From Deltaproteobacteria bacterium (lineage in GTDB: Bacteria; Desulfobacterota; Binatia; UBA1149; JAJCZL01), in NCBI GenBank assembly GCA_029262415.1, contig JAJCZL010000026.1, forward strand, positions 1 through 64,000: a stretch of 64,000 nt of DNA, read 5' to 3'. A program made the position numbers and the translations under genes. The notes beneath the pieces were generated by a model. That model searched no databases. It saw nothing but the letters and a program-made list of their open reading frames with translations, and was not told the DNA's origin. Positions 1 to 8,345 of this stretch are shown here, one piece after another (the stretch's first letter is position 1; the number at the start of each line of letters is the position of its first letter).

Positions 1-67
1 TCGAGACGAGTTCCTCACGCTCGACCGGCGAGACGGTCAGCGGAGCCAGGGGTCTACCTTGGGCCAT
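1..67 (-). CDS. IS630-type transposase, N-terminal fragment (runs off left edge)
   Basis: Reading the minus strand from the ATG at 67 gives MAQGRPLAPLTVSPVEREEL, the typical opening of IS630-family (Tc1/mariner-like) transposases, just before the helix-turn-helix that binds the terminal repeats. An AGGAGG-type ribosome binding site lies about 7 nt before the ATG (around 74-81). Only 22 residues are inside the window, so intactness cannot be judged. The A+T-rich stretch at about 98-130 could contain the insertion-sequence end, but I could not pair it with another end. The family call rests on the N-terminal motif alone. Confidence 0.7.
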   Translation of the reverse strand, partial: MAQGRPLAPLTVSPVEREELVS

Positions 68-146
68 GGGCTGCCTCCTTTTGCTGGAAGACAGCCTATT
101 TTAGTCCAATTAAATACGCAAGATATTCCTGGGACAATACAGCAGG

Positions 147-179
147 CGAGCAGCCCACGGCGCGCACGTGGACTGCTCG
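147..179 (-). terminator. Hairpin downstream of the FAD oxidoreductase gene
   Basis: A 13-bp inverted repeat with one mismatch (147-159 against 167-179, 7-nt loop) lies 18 nt past the stop codon of the minus-strand gene ending at 197. No T-run follows on the minus strand, so it may be a weak or factor-dependent terminator, or a 3' stabilising hairpin. Confidence 0.4.
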
Positions 180-196
180 GCCATGCGTCGCGCGAC

Positions 197-1480
197 TCAG
201 CCGTGCTGCGCGACCGCACGCTCGGCGCTCCAGAGAGCGGGTTCCAGGTACCCTCCGGATAGATAGTCGCCACAGAACGATACGCCGCGGCGATCGGCGC
301 CCTCGATGAACGCCAGCGCTCGTGTCTGATGTCCAACCGGCTGGAAGGGAACGGCGTAGGAGTGGCGGGTGACATGCACCTCCTCGATCCAGGACGAAAA
401 GCCCGGAAAGTAGTCTTCGAGCTCCCGACGGCAGAACTCGATCACCGTGTCGTCGGAAGCGTCGCGGAGTTCCGTCGATGCTGGGAAGCAGGGCCACGGC
501 TGCAGCACCGCCTTTCCCGAAGGAACCATCGCCGGGTTCTTCTGCATCGCATCGATGATTACGCTGACCTTCTTACCGCGATTGTGTTGGGCCATGTACG
601 ACCAGACGTTCTTCTCCAGCGGGCGATCCAAGAAGAAGGTTGGAAAAGCGAAGGGTGGGATCGTAACGCTCTCCAAAAACTCACGTTCGGATTTCCAGTC
701 GGCCGGGATCATGCGCAGCGCCGCCGGCGGCGTTGTTGCCACGACCACGTGATCTGCTCGTCGCAGCTCGCCGCTTTCGAGTTCAATGCCGGTGACCTTG
801 CCGGCCCCCTCGATCACGCGCGCGACCGGGGTGCCCAGGGTGACGCCCAGTCGCGCGGCGAGGCGCTCATGGAGCGAGGCGATCCCGCCCGACAGCGACA
901 GGTAGTCGGTCATCAGAATGATGCGTATGAGCCGCAGCACGTGAAGCAGGCTCACGTCGGTCGGCTCCGGCTCGGTGATGGCACCGGCGACGGTGAGTGG
1001 GCGCACCAGGAATTCCCGGAGCACCGGGTGGGACGCCGCCGCTAAGCCGGCGCGGCCATCGAGATCGGGCTGCTGCTCGAGCGCGAAGGTGTTCATGCGG
1101 TGGCGAAGTAGTTTGAGGAGGAACCAGCCGAGTCGAGCGTTGCCTGCCACGCCGGCGGGCCTGAACCAGGGCAGGCGGTGCTGCAGAAGAAAGGAGCCGC
1201 CCTTCACACGATCGTCGAAGAACCGGGTGTTGCCACGGATCTTGGCCATGGTCGGCGTCAAGCCGACCTCGCCGATGAGCTCGAGCGCCCGCGGGTAGGA
1301 GCTATGGTAGTACTGTGTGCCGACGTCCACGCGGTCGTCGGTTCCCTTGCGCCACAGCGTGAGGGCCCGTCCGCCCGGCCGGTCCGCCGCCTCGATCACC
1401 TCGACTGCGTGGCCGCGACGAGCGAAATAAGTTGCGGCACCAAGCCCGGCGATTCCTGCACCAACAACGATGACTTTCAT
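197..1480 (-). CDS. FAD-dependent amine oxidase/desaturase-type oxidoreductase
   Basis: A 427-residue flavoprotein of the protoporphyrinogen oxidase/phytoene desaturase/amine oxidase superfamily. The N-terminus has the dinucleotide-binding motif VVGAGIAGLGAATYFARRG (residues 5-23), followed by the acidic ribose-binding E and the RPGGRAL segment. The C-terminus ends with the second FAD signature GDYLSGGYLEPALWSAERA. A GGAG Shine-Dalgarno precedes the ATG at 1480. It is divergent from the MarR gene and unrelated to the hemG-type gene at 30 kb beyond the shared fold. The substrate cannot be read from the sequence; oxidation of a lipid, isoprenoid or amine is possible. Confidence 0.82.
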   Translation of the reverse strand: MKVIVVGAGIAGLGAATYFARRGHAVEVIEAADRPGGRALTLWRKGTDDRVDVGTQYYHSSYPRALELIGEVGLTPTMAKIRGNTRFFDDRVKGGSFLLQHRLPWFRPAGVAGNARLGWFLLKLLRHRMNTFALEQQPDLDGRAGLAAASHPVLREFLVRPLTVAGAITEPEPTDVSLLHVLRLIRIILMTDYLSLSGGIASLHERLAARLGVTLGTPVARVIEGAGKVTGIELESGELRRADHVVVATTPPAALRMIPADWKSEREFLESVTIPPFAFPTFFLDRPLEKNVWSYMAQHNRGKKVSVIIDAMQKNPAMVPSGKAVLQPWPCFPASTELRDASDDTVIEFCRRELEDYFPGFSSWIEEVHVTRHSYAVPFQPVGHQTRALAFIEGADRRGVSFCGDYLSGGYLEPALWSAERAVAQHG

Positions 1481-1563
1481 GATTGCTCCAGGCCATACCC
1501 CCTCGCCAACAGGAGGGCAAGGGTGCTGCGTTCGGGCTTGGGGCTTTTATTGTAAAATATTAC

Positions 1564-1591
1564 TTGCATAATACATTCATTGTGTTATACA
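1564..1591 (+). promoter_or_regulatory. Possible promoter for the MarR gene, leaderless arrangement
   Basis: TTGCAT (1564-1569) and TATACA (1586-1591) are separated by 16 bp in an A+T-rich island within GC-rich sequence. Transcription would start at about 1598, which is the ATG, so the mRNA could be leaderless. The surrounding short A/T-rich inverted motifs could also be a MarR operator. This is inference from the motifs only. Confidence 0.4.
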
Positions 1592-1597
1592 CAGATT

Positions 1598-2050
1598 ATG
1601 CCTGAACCCCGCTCTCGCCAATTCCACCGCACACTGACGGGGGCATTGCGGCGCCTGAACGTGCTCCAACGCGGTGAAAAGCGCTGCTTCGGTGTCACCA
1701 TACCGCAGTGCCTATTGATCGAGGTTCTGTTCGAGCAGGGATCAATGGCTGCCGGCGAGCTCGCCGAACACCTCGGCCTGGATACCAGTACGGTGACTCG
1801 GCTCGTCGATGTACTGGTGCGCGAGCGGGTACTTCGGCGCAGTCGTAACGAGAACGGGGACCGCCGCCGCGTCTATGTGTCGTTGACCGCTAAAGGGACC
1901 GCTCTCGGGCGCAAGCTGATTGCCTGCGCCGATGCCTACTGCGAGCGCATTCTGCAAAGGATTCCCGAAAACAGCCGAGTCGAGGTATTGGCGGCACTCG
2001 ATGTACTCGTCGGAGCCCTCGAGCAATTACCGGAGAGCCGTGCGGCCTAG
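1598..2050 (+). CDS. MarR-family transcriptional regulator, probable arsM regulator
   Basis: A 150-residue winged-helix regulator. [22 protein letters not shown] is the DNA-binding helix-turn-helix, and [20 protein letters not shown] is the wing and following helix typical of MarR. Four cysteines are visible (C30, C38, C110, C115); C30 and C38 flank the FGVTIPQ segment of the dimerisation region and could sense thiol-reactive metalloids or oxidants. An upstream ATG (1580) exists, but 1598 fits the MarR family start better. The gene precedes arsM by 88 nt in the same direction, so regulation of arsenic methylation is a reasonable inference. The canonical ArsR repressor is absent here. Confidence 0.82.
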   Translation: MPEPRSRQFHRTLTGALRRLNVLQRGEKRCFGVTIPQCLLIEVLFEQGSMAAGELAEHLGLDTSTVTRLVDVLVRERVLRRSRNENGDRRRVYVSLTAKGTALGRKLIACADAYCERILQRIPENSRVEVLAALDVLVGALEQLPESRAA

Positions 2051-2138
2051 CCGTCGATACGGTCCCGGTCGCGAAGCGCCGCCGGGCAGCCAAGTCCCGC
2101 GCCGCCAGCAGGCCGTCAAAGGCCAAGGAGAACCCATC

Positions 2139-2957
2139 ATGAGTTTGCGACAACGCCCGGAAAATCCCGACCGAATCAGAGAACTCGTACGCGAAGGCTA
2201 CACCCGTGTCGCCGAGAACAGTGCGCCAGAGCGGGCCGAACAAGCGGCGAAGGCGAGCCGTAAGATCGGTTACGGCGAAGAAGAACTGGCCGCCGTTCCC
2301 GAAGAGGCCAACCTCGGCGTAGGCTGTGGTAACCCGACCGCGATTGATACGCTGCGGCCGGGAGAGGTCGTCGTCGATCTAGGTTCCGGTGCGGGCATGG
2401 ACGCATTTCTGGCGGCGCGCGCAGTGGGCCCGAACGGCCGTGTGATCGGGATCGACATGACCGATGCCATGCTTGAGAAGGCACGTGCCAATGCGGCCGA
2501 CAACGGTTACACCAACGTCGAGTTTCGCAAGGGCCGGATCGAGCAACTCCCACTCGAAGATAACAGTGTCGACGCCATCATCTCCAACTGCGTGATCAAC
2601 CTGTCACCTGAAAAGGACAAGGTGTACGCGGAGGCCTATCGGGTACTCAAGCCCGGCGGCCGCATCATGGTTTCGGACGTGGTACTCGAGAAAGAACTCC
2701 CCGAGTTCATCGTCCAGAGCATCGACGCCTACATTGGTTGTGTCGGTGGTGCCAGCTTCCGGCCCGTGTATCTTCGTACGATCAGCGAAGCCGGTTTTAG
2801 TGAAGTGCGCATCGAAAAAGAGTCGAGTTTCGGCGATGCAATCTCGCTCGACGATCCGCAGATTCGCGAGGCCATGGACAAGTTCGGTATCGACGAAGCG
2901 GGTGTCAAGGACATCCTTGCCACGGTAACGAGCTTGCACATCTTCGCTCGCAAATAG
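2139..2957 (+). CDS. arsM: Arsenite methyltransferase
   Basis: A 272-residue SAM-dependent methyltransferase that should methylate As(III) to mono-, di- and trimethyl species in the cytoplasm. The class I SAM motif is DLGSGAGMD (80-88) with the GIDMTDAML acidic loop. The three cysteines that bind arsenite in ArsM proteins are present: C63 (LGVGCGNP), C151 (SNCVINL) and C201 (YIGCVGGA). These distinguish it from UbiE and other quinone or lipid methyltransferases. The start is set by AAGGAG at 2125-2130 before the ATG at 2139; a longer reading from 1920 overlaps the MarR gene and is rejected. Probably transcribed with the upstream regulator. Confidence 0.93.
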   Translation: MSLRQRPENPDRIRELVREGYTRVAENSAPERAEQAAKASRKIGYGEEELAAVPEEANLGVGCGNPTAIDTLRPGEVVVDLGSGAGMDAFLAARAVGPNGRVIGIDMTDAMLEKARANAADNGYTNVEFRKGRIEQLPLEDNSVDAIISNCVINLSPEKDKVYAEAYRVLKPGGRIMVSDVVLEKELPEFIVQSIDAYIGCVGGASFRPVYLRTISEAGFSEVRIEKESSFGDAISLDDPQIREAMDKFGIDEAGVKDILATVTSLHIFARK

Positions 2958-3078
2958 GCGAGAACTGGGCGCGAGCGCGAAGCCGATATTCTGGTATCCG
3001 AGCAAGCCCGCGCTCACGCCCCGAACGCTCTCTCGTACGCTCCCGTTGCGCCGGCGACGGGCAAGACCGATCCTCTAT

Positions 3079-4284
3079 TTATGCCCCTGCGTCATGTCCG
3101 AGTTTTTCGATCCGTGCCGCGATCCGATCCCAGGTAAAGTCGCGTACGATACGGCGTGCCTGGCGTGCGAGTCGAAACGCGTATTCAGGACGGTCGCGGA
3201 AGCGTGCTAGGTGTTCCGCGAGTTTAGTCGCGTTGCCTGCCTTATGTAGCAAGGCGGCCTTCTTGTGAGGCAACAGTTCCGGGATTCTTCCCACCGCACT
3301 CGCGGCGATCGGCACGCCGGCCGCCGCATATTCCCAGAGCTTCAACGGCGAGAAGTAGAAGTCTTTAGTCGGCGGGTACGAAGCGACGCCGGTATGCATA
3401 CGAGCGAGCTGGTCGAGGACCCGGCTGTGAGGTATCTCTCCTGTGAACTCCACTCGGTCCTCGATGCGATAGGAGGCAATGTAGGATTCCAGATCGCGCC
3501 GAGCGGGTCCGTCGCCCACGATCAGCAGTTTCGAGCGTTCGTCGTGCCGACGTAACTGGTCGAATGCAGGCATCAGGATGTCGAGCCCATGCCAGGGCTT
3601 CAAACTCCCGACAAAGCCGACGACGAATGGGTCGGCGGCCTCTCGTGTCGACGCGACCTGTGCGACCATGTCGCGGGCATCGACTCCACACGGAACCACG
3701 CGGACCTTACGCCGACTCAGACCGGCGTCGCGCACGTAGGGAAACAGCCCTTCGGAGGTTAGCAAAACCCAGCGTGCGGCGGTGAGCACCCGGCGCTCGA
3801 TGGCTTCGGCTGCATCGCCGAGGCTGAGCCTGCGAAACGAACGCTGCTGTGAACGCAGCGGCGCGTTGACTTCGAGCAGCAGCGGGATGCCATAGCGCTC
3901 GGCGTACTGAGCGCCAGCATAACTCCACAATGAGTGTCTCTCGTAAACCATGTCGAATGGACCGCGTGCTTCGAGCTCGTAGAGTGCGGTTTGGTTGACT
4001 GCTATGTTGTGTACTTCGAAGGCTTCGGCTGCATCGACATCACGTTCGCGCAACAGCTTGGCATGACCGGAGCGGATATCCTCGAGCACGGGGTCGCGGT
4101 CAATAGGGAAAAAAGCCGCAGGCAGGTGAGCTGCTGCGGTAGTCAGAGTCCGACCGAAAGCGAATACGGAGACGTCGTGACCACGCGTGGTGAACGCGCT
4201 TACAAGTCCTCGAACATGAACAGAGCTGCCCTCATTGCCCGCAACATCGACACCTCGGTCGCCGCATAAATACGCTATCCGCAA
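3079..4284 (-). CDS. Family 4 glycosyltransferase (last gene of glycan operon)
   Basis: A 401-residue GT-B glycosyltransferase, probably cytoplasmic and membrane-associated, using a nucleotide-sugar donor. The N-terminal acceptor domain begins YLCGDRGVDVAGNEGSSVHV. The C-terminal donor domain has GSLKPWHGLD, KLLIVGDGP and the family 4 segment YFSPLKLWEYAAAGVPIAAS, whose glutamate contacts the donor. It is clearly paralogous to the glycosyltransferase ending at 9556 in the same operon, with matching opening, PWHGLD and YFSPLK motifs. Its start lies 12 nt after the sulfatase-like gene. Donor and acceptor are unknown. Confidence 0.88.
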   Translation of the reverse strand: MRIAYLCGDRGVDVAGNEGSSVHVRGLVSAFTTRGHDVSVFAFGRTLTTAAAHLPAAFFPIDRDPVLEDIRSGHAKLLRERDVDAAEAFEVHNIAVNQTALYELEARGPFDMVYERHSLWSYAGAQYAERYGIPLLLEVNAPLRSQQRSFRRLSLGDAAEAIERRVLTAARWVLLTSEGLFPYVRDAGLSRRKVRVVPCGVDARDMVAQVASTREAADPFVVGFVGSLKPWHGLDILMPAFDQLRRHDERSKLLIVGDGPARRDLESYIASYRIEDRVEFTGEIPHSRVLDQLARMHTGVASYPPTKDFYFSPLKLWEYAAAGVPIAASAVGRIPELLPHKKAALLHKAGNATKLAEHLARFRDRPEYAFRLARQARRIVRDFTWDRIAARIEKLGHDAGA

Positions 4285-4296
4285 AACTTCCTCTCC

Positions 4297-6138
4297 CTAG
4301 TCAAGGTAGCCCAAAGCGCGCAGACGTTCACGCGTCGCTGCGTCCAGCCGTGAGGTTGGGGCACGCAGCGGTTGCCGCTGGGTGTGGGCCGCATCGGCAA
4401 AGCTACGCAGACCGCCGAGAATACCGGGGGACTCATCCGCTATGTTGCGCAGTTCGCCGGGATCGAGACTGCGGGTGTAAAGCTCCTCGTGAATCCTTTC
4501 CTGCGCCAGGGCCGGAAACTCGACGATGCGGGAATCACCGCTGTTGAAGTCTTTCCAGCGCGCGTCGCGGTGGACGAAGGCCACGATCCGGCCGAGCTGC
4601 AGGCGGACATACTCGGCCGATAGGATCGCAACGTCGGTGATCGTCCCCTCGACTTCGATCTCGCGGTCGGCGCCGGCAGGAATAGCCTCTATCTCGCTCA
4701 CCGTGAGTCCTTCTGAGCGGACGTCGAGGTCCGCTTTCGCCCAAACCGCGCCCGCTTCCCGCAACATTGGCGGTGGCTCCGGAGACCCGTTGCCGAATAC
4801 GATCTCGTGGCCGAGTAGGTACGGCGGCGCGCCGGGTTTGGGCACCCACAATACCCCCGAGAGTTCCAAGTCGTTGTCGGTACCGTCGAGTTTCTTCACA
4901 TAATCGACAAGCCACGCGGCTTCCACGACTGCGCCGCGCATACGGACACGTGTGCCGGGTTTGAGATCGGCAGGGAGCCGGATCGTGCGTGTGCCTCGAT
5001 CTCCCGTTACCGTGCGAATGTAGGTGTACTCAGCGTCGCGCACGGATGTGATGTGACGGTCGCCGCGCATCTCCTCCGTCATGACCACACGGGCGGATTC
5101 CGGGTCGAACAGTGAACGACCGGGCAAGCCCTCAGGCGGTGCAATCCCTGCAGCTTCAGCGATGGTCGGCACCACATCGATCAGCGACACGTGCGCTTGT
5201 TCGCGACGTCCTCCCGTGCCCACGACCGGTCCGGCCACAAGCAAGGGAACGTGTACGAGTTCCGCGTAGGGCCCGTACCCGTGATCGATACTGCCGTGCT
5301 CGAGAAAGCCCTCGCCGTGGTCCGAGGTGACGATCAACACCGTGTTTTCGAGTAGGCCGCGCGCTTCGAGCAGTTCGAAGGTCCTGCCCAGTACGGCGTC
5401 GGTCCAACGCACTTCCGCTTGGTACCAACGGCGCAGGCGCGCAGTATCTTTTGCGCTGAGCTTTGCGGTCCCGTCTTCGAGGGCCCGTCGGACCAGTTTC
5501 CATCCACTACCGTCCATGCCCCACTCGGCAAACCGCGCGGTATCGGCAGGATCATCGAATGCCCCTGCGTTCGGGGTGTACGGAAGATGGGTGTCGAGCA
5601 CGTGAACATAGGCGAAGAAGGGTTTCCGTACACCGCTCTCGAGCCACGAGAAGAAGCGGTCCGTGACTCCCAAGGCCGTCCCTGCCTCCTCGACGTATGT
5701 GTCGAACCCTTGAGCCAAGCCGCTGTAGCGGTCGATGAGATGGGCATTCTCCACGAACGCGCCGGTTGCATAGCCCGCGCCTTGGAGAAGCTCTGCGAGT
5801 GTTACAATACTGTCGTCGAGCACATCACTTCCACTGTGCCCAGCTTGCAGTACGCCATGGTCGAATGGCAAGAGCCCGGTAAGCAACGATGGGACCGAGG
5901 GCTTCGTCCACGATGCGGTGCTGTACGCGGCTTCGAATACGACACCGCGACGCGCGATCCGGTCGAGACTCGGGCTCGCGTCGAGATCGGCTCCATAGCT
6001 TCCCAGTGCGTCTGCACGCAACGTATCGATACACACGAGTAAGACGTTGGGGCGCTCGTGGGGGATGGAAGTGCAGGCGCCGATTTGACATACCACGACG
6101 GCAACCACCGTGATCGCTCGGTGCCTGTACCCGCTCAT
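4297..6138 (-). CDS. Sulfatase/alkaline-phosphatase-fold lipoprotein with threonine at the nucleophile position
   Basis: 613 residues. A short hydrophobic signal ends in a plausible lipobox (IGAC, C22), so it is probably an anchored envelope protein. Metal-site motifs of the alkaline phosphatase superfamily are intact: CIDTLRAD (D38, D43) and SDHGEGFLEHG, with GYGPYAELVHVPL downstream. The position normally held by the formylglycine Cys/Ser is T78 in SWTKPSVPSLLTG, so it is unlikely to be a formylglycine sulfatase. Thr nucleophiles are known in phosphoethanolamine and glycerophosphate transferases of this fold. The ATG overlaps the barrel gene's stop (ATGA). A role in decorating or trimming the operon's glycan is inferred. 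Confidence 0.85.
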   Translation of the reverse strand: MSGYRHRAITVVAVVVCQIGACTSIPHERPNVLLVCIDTLRADALGSYGADLDASPSLDRIARRGVVFEAAYSTASWTKPSVPSLLTGLLPFDHGVLQAGHSGSDVLDDSIVTLAELLQGAGYATGAFVENAHLIDRYSGLAQGFDTYVEEAGTALGVTDRFFSWLESGVRKPFFAYVHVLDTHLPYTPNAGAFDDPADTARFAEWGMDGSGWKLVRRALEDGTAKLSAKDTARLRRWYQAEVRWTDAVLGRTFELLEARGLLENTVLIVTSDHGEGFLEHGSIDHGYGPYAELVHVPLLVAGPVVGTGGRREQAHVSLIDVVPTIAEAAGIAPPEGLPGRSLFDPESARVVMTEEMRGDRHITSVRDAEYTYIRTVTGDRGTRTIRLPADLKPGTRVRMRGAVVEAAWLVDYVKKLDGTDNDLELSGVLWVPKPGAPPYLLGHEIVFGNGSPEPPPMLREAGAVWAKADLDVRSEGLTVSEIEAIPAGADREIEVEGTITDVAILSAEYVRLQLGRIVAFVHRDARWKDFNSGDSRIVEFPALAQERIHEELYTRSLDPGELRNIADESPGILGGLRSFADAAHTQRQPLRAPTSRLDAATRERLRALGYLD

Positions 6139-7106
6139 TGTGGCGTGTACACGAACCCGATGCCCACCTCGGACACATCGAAGTTACGGCTCAACCGGGT
6201 CGAGTCGCTGTCCCGAAACATGTAGCGGGCCGTTACGGCCCACGGGCTGCCGTCGGACAACGGCACAGTCAGCTTCGATTCAAACACGTCGATATCGTCG
6301 TTGCGGCCGAAGTTTTTGTTGCGTCCGAACAGATCCGAAGGGGCGCTGACGGTGTAATCGCGGTCCGATCTCGTTAACCGGAGAGATAGCTTCGCCCAGC
6401 GTGCGATTGGTCCGTCGGCACCGACGGTCATGTCAAACTCGTCACGGTCGTGTTCGTCGCGGTCCGCATCGCGGACCCGACGACGTACTTTGCCTCGCAC
6501 CGCCCAGGAGCTGAACAACGGGTAGCGCACCTCGGCGCCGAGCGAACCAACGGTCGCGTCACGCTCGTCGAACCCGCTACGGTAGTCATCGTAACGCGCT
6601 TGGGCATCGAGGCGGACCCGACCGCGCCAGCCCTCGCCGAAGCGGGTCTGAAAGCCGGTGCCGACCCGGTATTCAGCGAAGTACGCGTTTGGTTCGGTTG
6701 CGGTCTCTTCCAACCGCAGCCTGCGTGGGGCGTAGCCAGTCTCGACAAGCCAGTCACTTACGCGCCCGACTTGGTATGCCGCCATCGCTTCCAAGTCGAC
6801 GAAGTCCCGGTTGCTGAACCCGTCGAAGACTCTTCCGAAAAGCCGCAAGCGCATTTCATCGGGCAGGGCGTCCTTTCGCTTCTGCTCACGTTCGACTTCC
6901 AGGCGCGCGGAGACGAAACTTGCGGATTCAACGTTCGGCCCTGGTTCGGACGAACGCACATTGTCCGTATGGCCCAACTCGACCCTCGTTTGTGATCGAA
7001 TCTCTGGTTCGGGTGGAGGTTTGCGAGCCTCGGCCGACTCGGTCGGAGCCATCACGCACGCCAGACCGGCCAAGGCGGCTATTACGATGAACTTCATTCT
7101 GATCAC
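6135..7106 (-). CDS. Outer-membrane beta-barrel protein, unknown function
   Basis: 323 residues with an N-terminal signal peptide (KFIVIAALAGLACVMAPTESAEA). The remainder alternates polar and hydrophobic residues with frequent Arg/Asp-rich turns and ends in aromatic VGIGFVYTPQ, as expected for a beta-barrel. SQTRVELGHTDNVRSSEPGPN near the mature N-terminus resembles outer-membrane proteins found in exopolysaccharide clusters. A second in-frame ATG three codons in (MK, 7097) is equally possible. It lies between a glycosyltransferase and the sulfatase-fold lipoprotein, with a 4-nt overlap to the latter, so a role in exporting or anchoring the glycan is plausible. No catalytic motif seen. Confidence 0.7.
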   Translation of the reverse strand: MIRMKFIVIAALAGLACVMAPTESAEARKPPPEPEIRSQTRVELGHTDNVRSSEPGPNVESASFVSARLEVEREQKRKDALPDEMRLRLFGRVFDGFSNRDFVDLEAMAAYQVGRVSDWLVETGYAPRRLRLEETATEPNAYFAEYRVGTGFQTRFGEGWRGRVRLDAQARYDDYRSGFDERDATVGSLGAEVRYPLFSSWAVRGKVRRRVRDADRDEHDRDEFDMTVGADGPIARWAKLSLRLTRSDRDYTVSAPSDLFGRNKNFGRNDDIDVFESKLTVPLSDGSPWAVTARYMFRDSDSTRLSRNFDVSEVGIGFVYTPQ

Positions 7107-7130
7107 TCTCCGTACTCTGTTCCGTTCAGT

Positions 7131-8345
7131 TTAATCGTCGCTGTCCGGATGCGCTTGGCGTGCTCGATCCAAGTGCTTATCGACACGTTTGGCGATTCGA
7201 CGCAGCCCGGAAAAGTCCATACTCGCGGACGTGTCTTGGTCTCCGCGTCCTTGTTCGAGGGCCTCCAGGATCGCGGCCCGCAACGTGTCGGGGGTCAGCC
7301 CATTCGGATGCACCATCCGTAGTGAACCATTTTTAGCGAATGCCCGGGCGCGAATAAGCTGTTCTTCGCGAGGCACGATACGGGGGATGATCACCGACGG
7401 AGTGCCGAGTGAGAGCAACTCAGTCACCGTGTTGTAGCCCGCCATTGATACGCTTACGTCGCTCGTAGACAGGAAGGATACGAGATCTTCACGGTAGTCA
7501 AAGGTGACGAACCGGTCGCTTAGCGGTAGAAGGCGCTCTTTGAGCAGCCGCCGTTGTTCAGGTGGCATGTCGGGCCCGAGGAATACCGCCGCACGTAGGT
7601 CGTCGTTGCAAATCGGCTCGACGGCGTCGACGAAGGTTGAGAGAAGCTTGAACCCGTCCCCACCGCCGCCACAGCTCGCCGTGATCAAACGGCGATTTTC
7701 GAGACGGAGCTCGCGGCGTATCCCATCGACATCGGCTGGTGTCGTGGAGCGTACGACGTAGCCACAGAAGCGTACCTTGTCGGCAACGTCGCGCGGAAAA
7801 CGATACAGCTCGATCGGGTCGAATACTTCCTGGACACCCGCGACCCAAATCTCGTCGTAGAAACGCTCAAGTGCACGGTAGGCGCCCTGCTCGGCCCACG
7901 AACGTAGGACGACGTCGGGGCGGTCCAATACATCGCGCAGTGTCAACACGATACGTACGTACGGTCTCTTGCGACGTAGATACCGCAGCGTCGTAAGGAG
8001 TTCGCCGGTGGCGCCGGTCGGTACGTTATCGACGACGAACAAATCCGGGTCGAATGAGCGCGTGACGCTGTAGATCAGGTCGCCGCGCAGACGCTGGACT
8101 CGCGAAAAGCTGGTGCGCAGGTGACGGCTTCTGTAGTCGTCGGCGCCCGACTTCCAGATGCTCGGCAGTTTCACGAAGTCGATCCCATCAGGGGGCTGTA
8201 CGCCGACCGATGAATCGAGACCCGTCAGCATCAAGATAGATGGTCTGGACTCTTGGCGGGCCAGATACGACGCGATCGTGAAGCTACGGCGAAAATGGCC
8301 GAGACCGAACGTATCGTGGGAGTAAAAGAGTATGCGGCTTTTCAT
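7131..8345 (-). CDS. MurG-like (GT28 C-terminal) glycosyltransferase
   Basis: 404 residues with a GT-B fold. The N-terminus ILFYSHDTFGLGHFRRSFTI is a glycine/histidine acceptor loop like those of MurG and related UDP-sugar transferases. The C-terminal half has a glycine-rich ASCGGGGDGF loop and MAGYNTVTELLSLGTPSVIIPR, the donor-binding signature of GT28 enzymes. The start overlaps the kinase gene's stop by 4 nt, showing translational coupling, and a 24-nt gap leads to the barrel gene. It is not MurG itself: no cell-wall genes are nearby and the sequence departs from the MurG consensus. Donor unknown. Confidence 0.8.
   Translation of the reverse strand: MKSRILFYSHDTFGLGHFRRSFTIASYLARQESRPSILMLTGLDSSVGVQPPDGIDFVKLPSIWKSGADDYRSRHLRTSFSRVQRLRGDLIYSVTRSFDPDLFVVDNVPTGATGELLTTLRYLRRKRPYVRIVLTLRDVLDRPDVVLRSWAEQGAYRALERFYDEIWVAGVQEVFDPIELYRFPRDVADKVRFCGYVVRSTTPADVDGIRRELRLENRRLITASCGGGGDGFKLLSTFVDAVEPICNDDLRAAVFLGPDMPPEQRRLLKERLLPLSDRFVTFDYREDLVSFLSTSDVSVSMAGYNTVTELLSLGTPSVIIPRIVPREEQLIRARAFAKNGSLRMVHPNGLTPDTLRAAILEALEQGRGDQDTSASMDFSGLRRIAKRVDKHLDRARQAHPDSDD

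Noticed and set aside
329-1045. A 238-residue plus-strand open frame inside the FAD oxidoreductase gene
   Set aside because: No family motif and Arg/His-rich; the minus strand has both FAD signatures.
2139-2957. Calling the methyltransferase UbiE or a phospholipid methyltransferase
   Set aside because: Three cysteines at the ArsM arsenite-binding positions and the MarR neighbour support arsenite methylation; no quinone genes are nearby.
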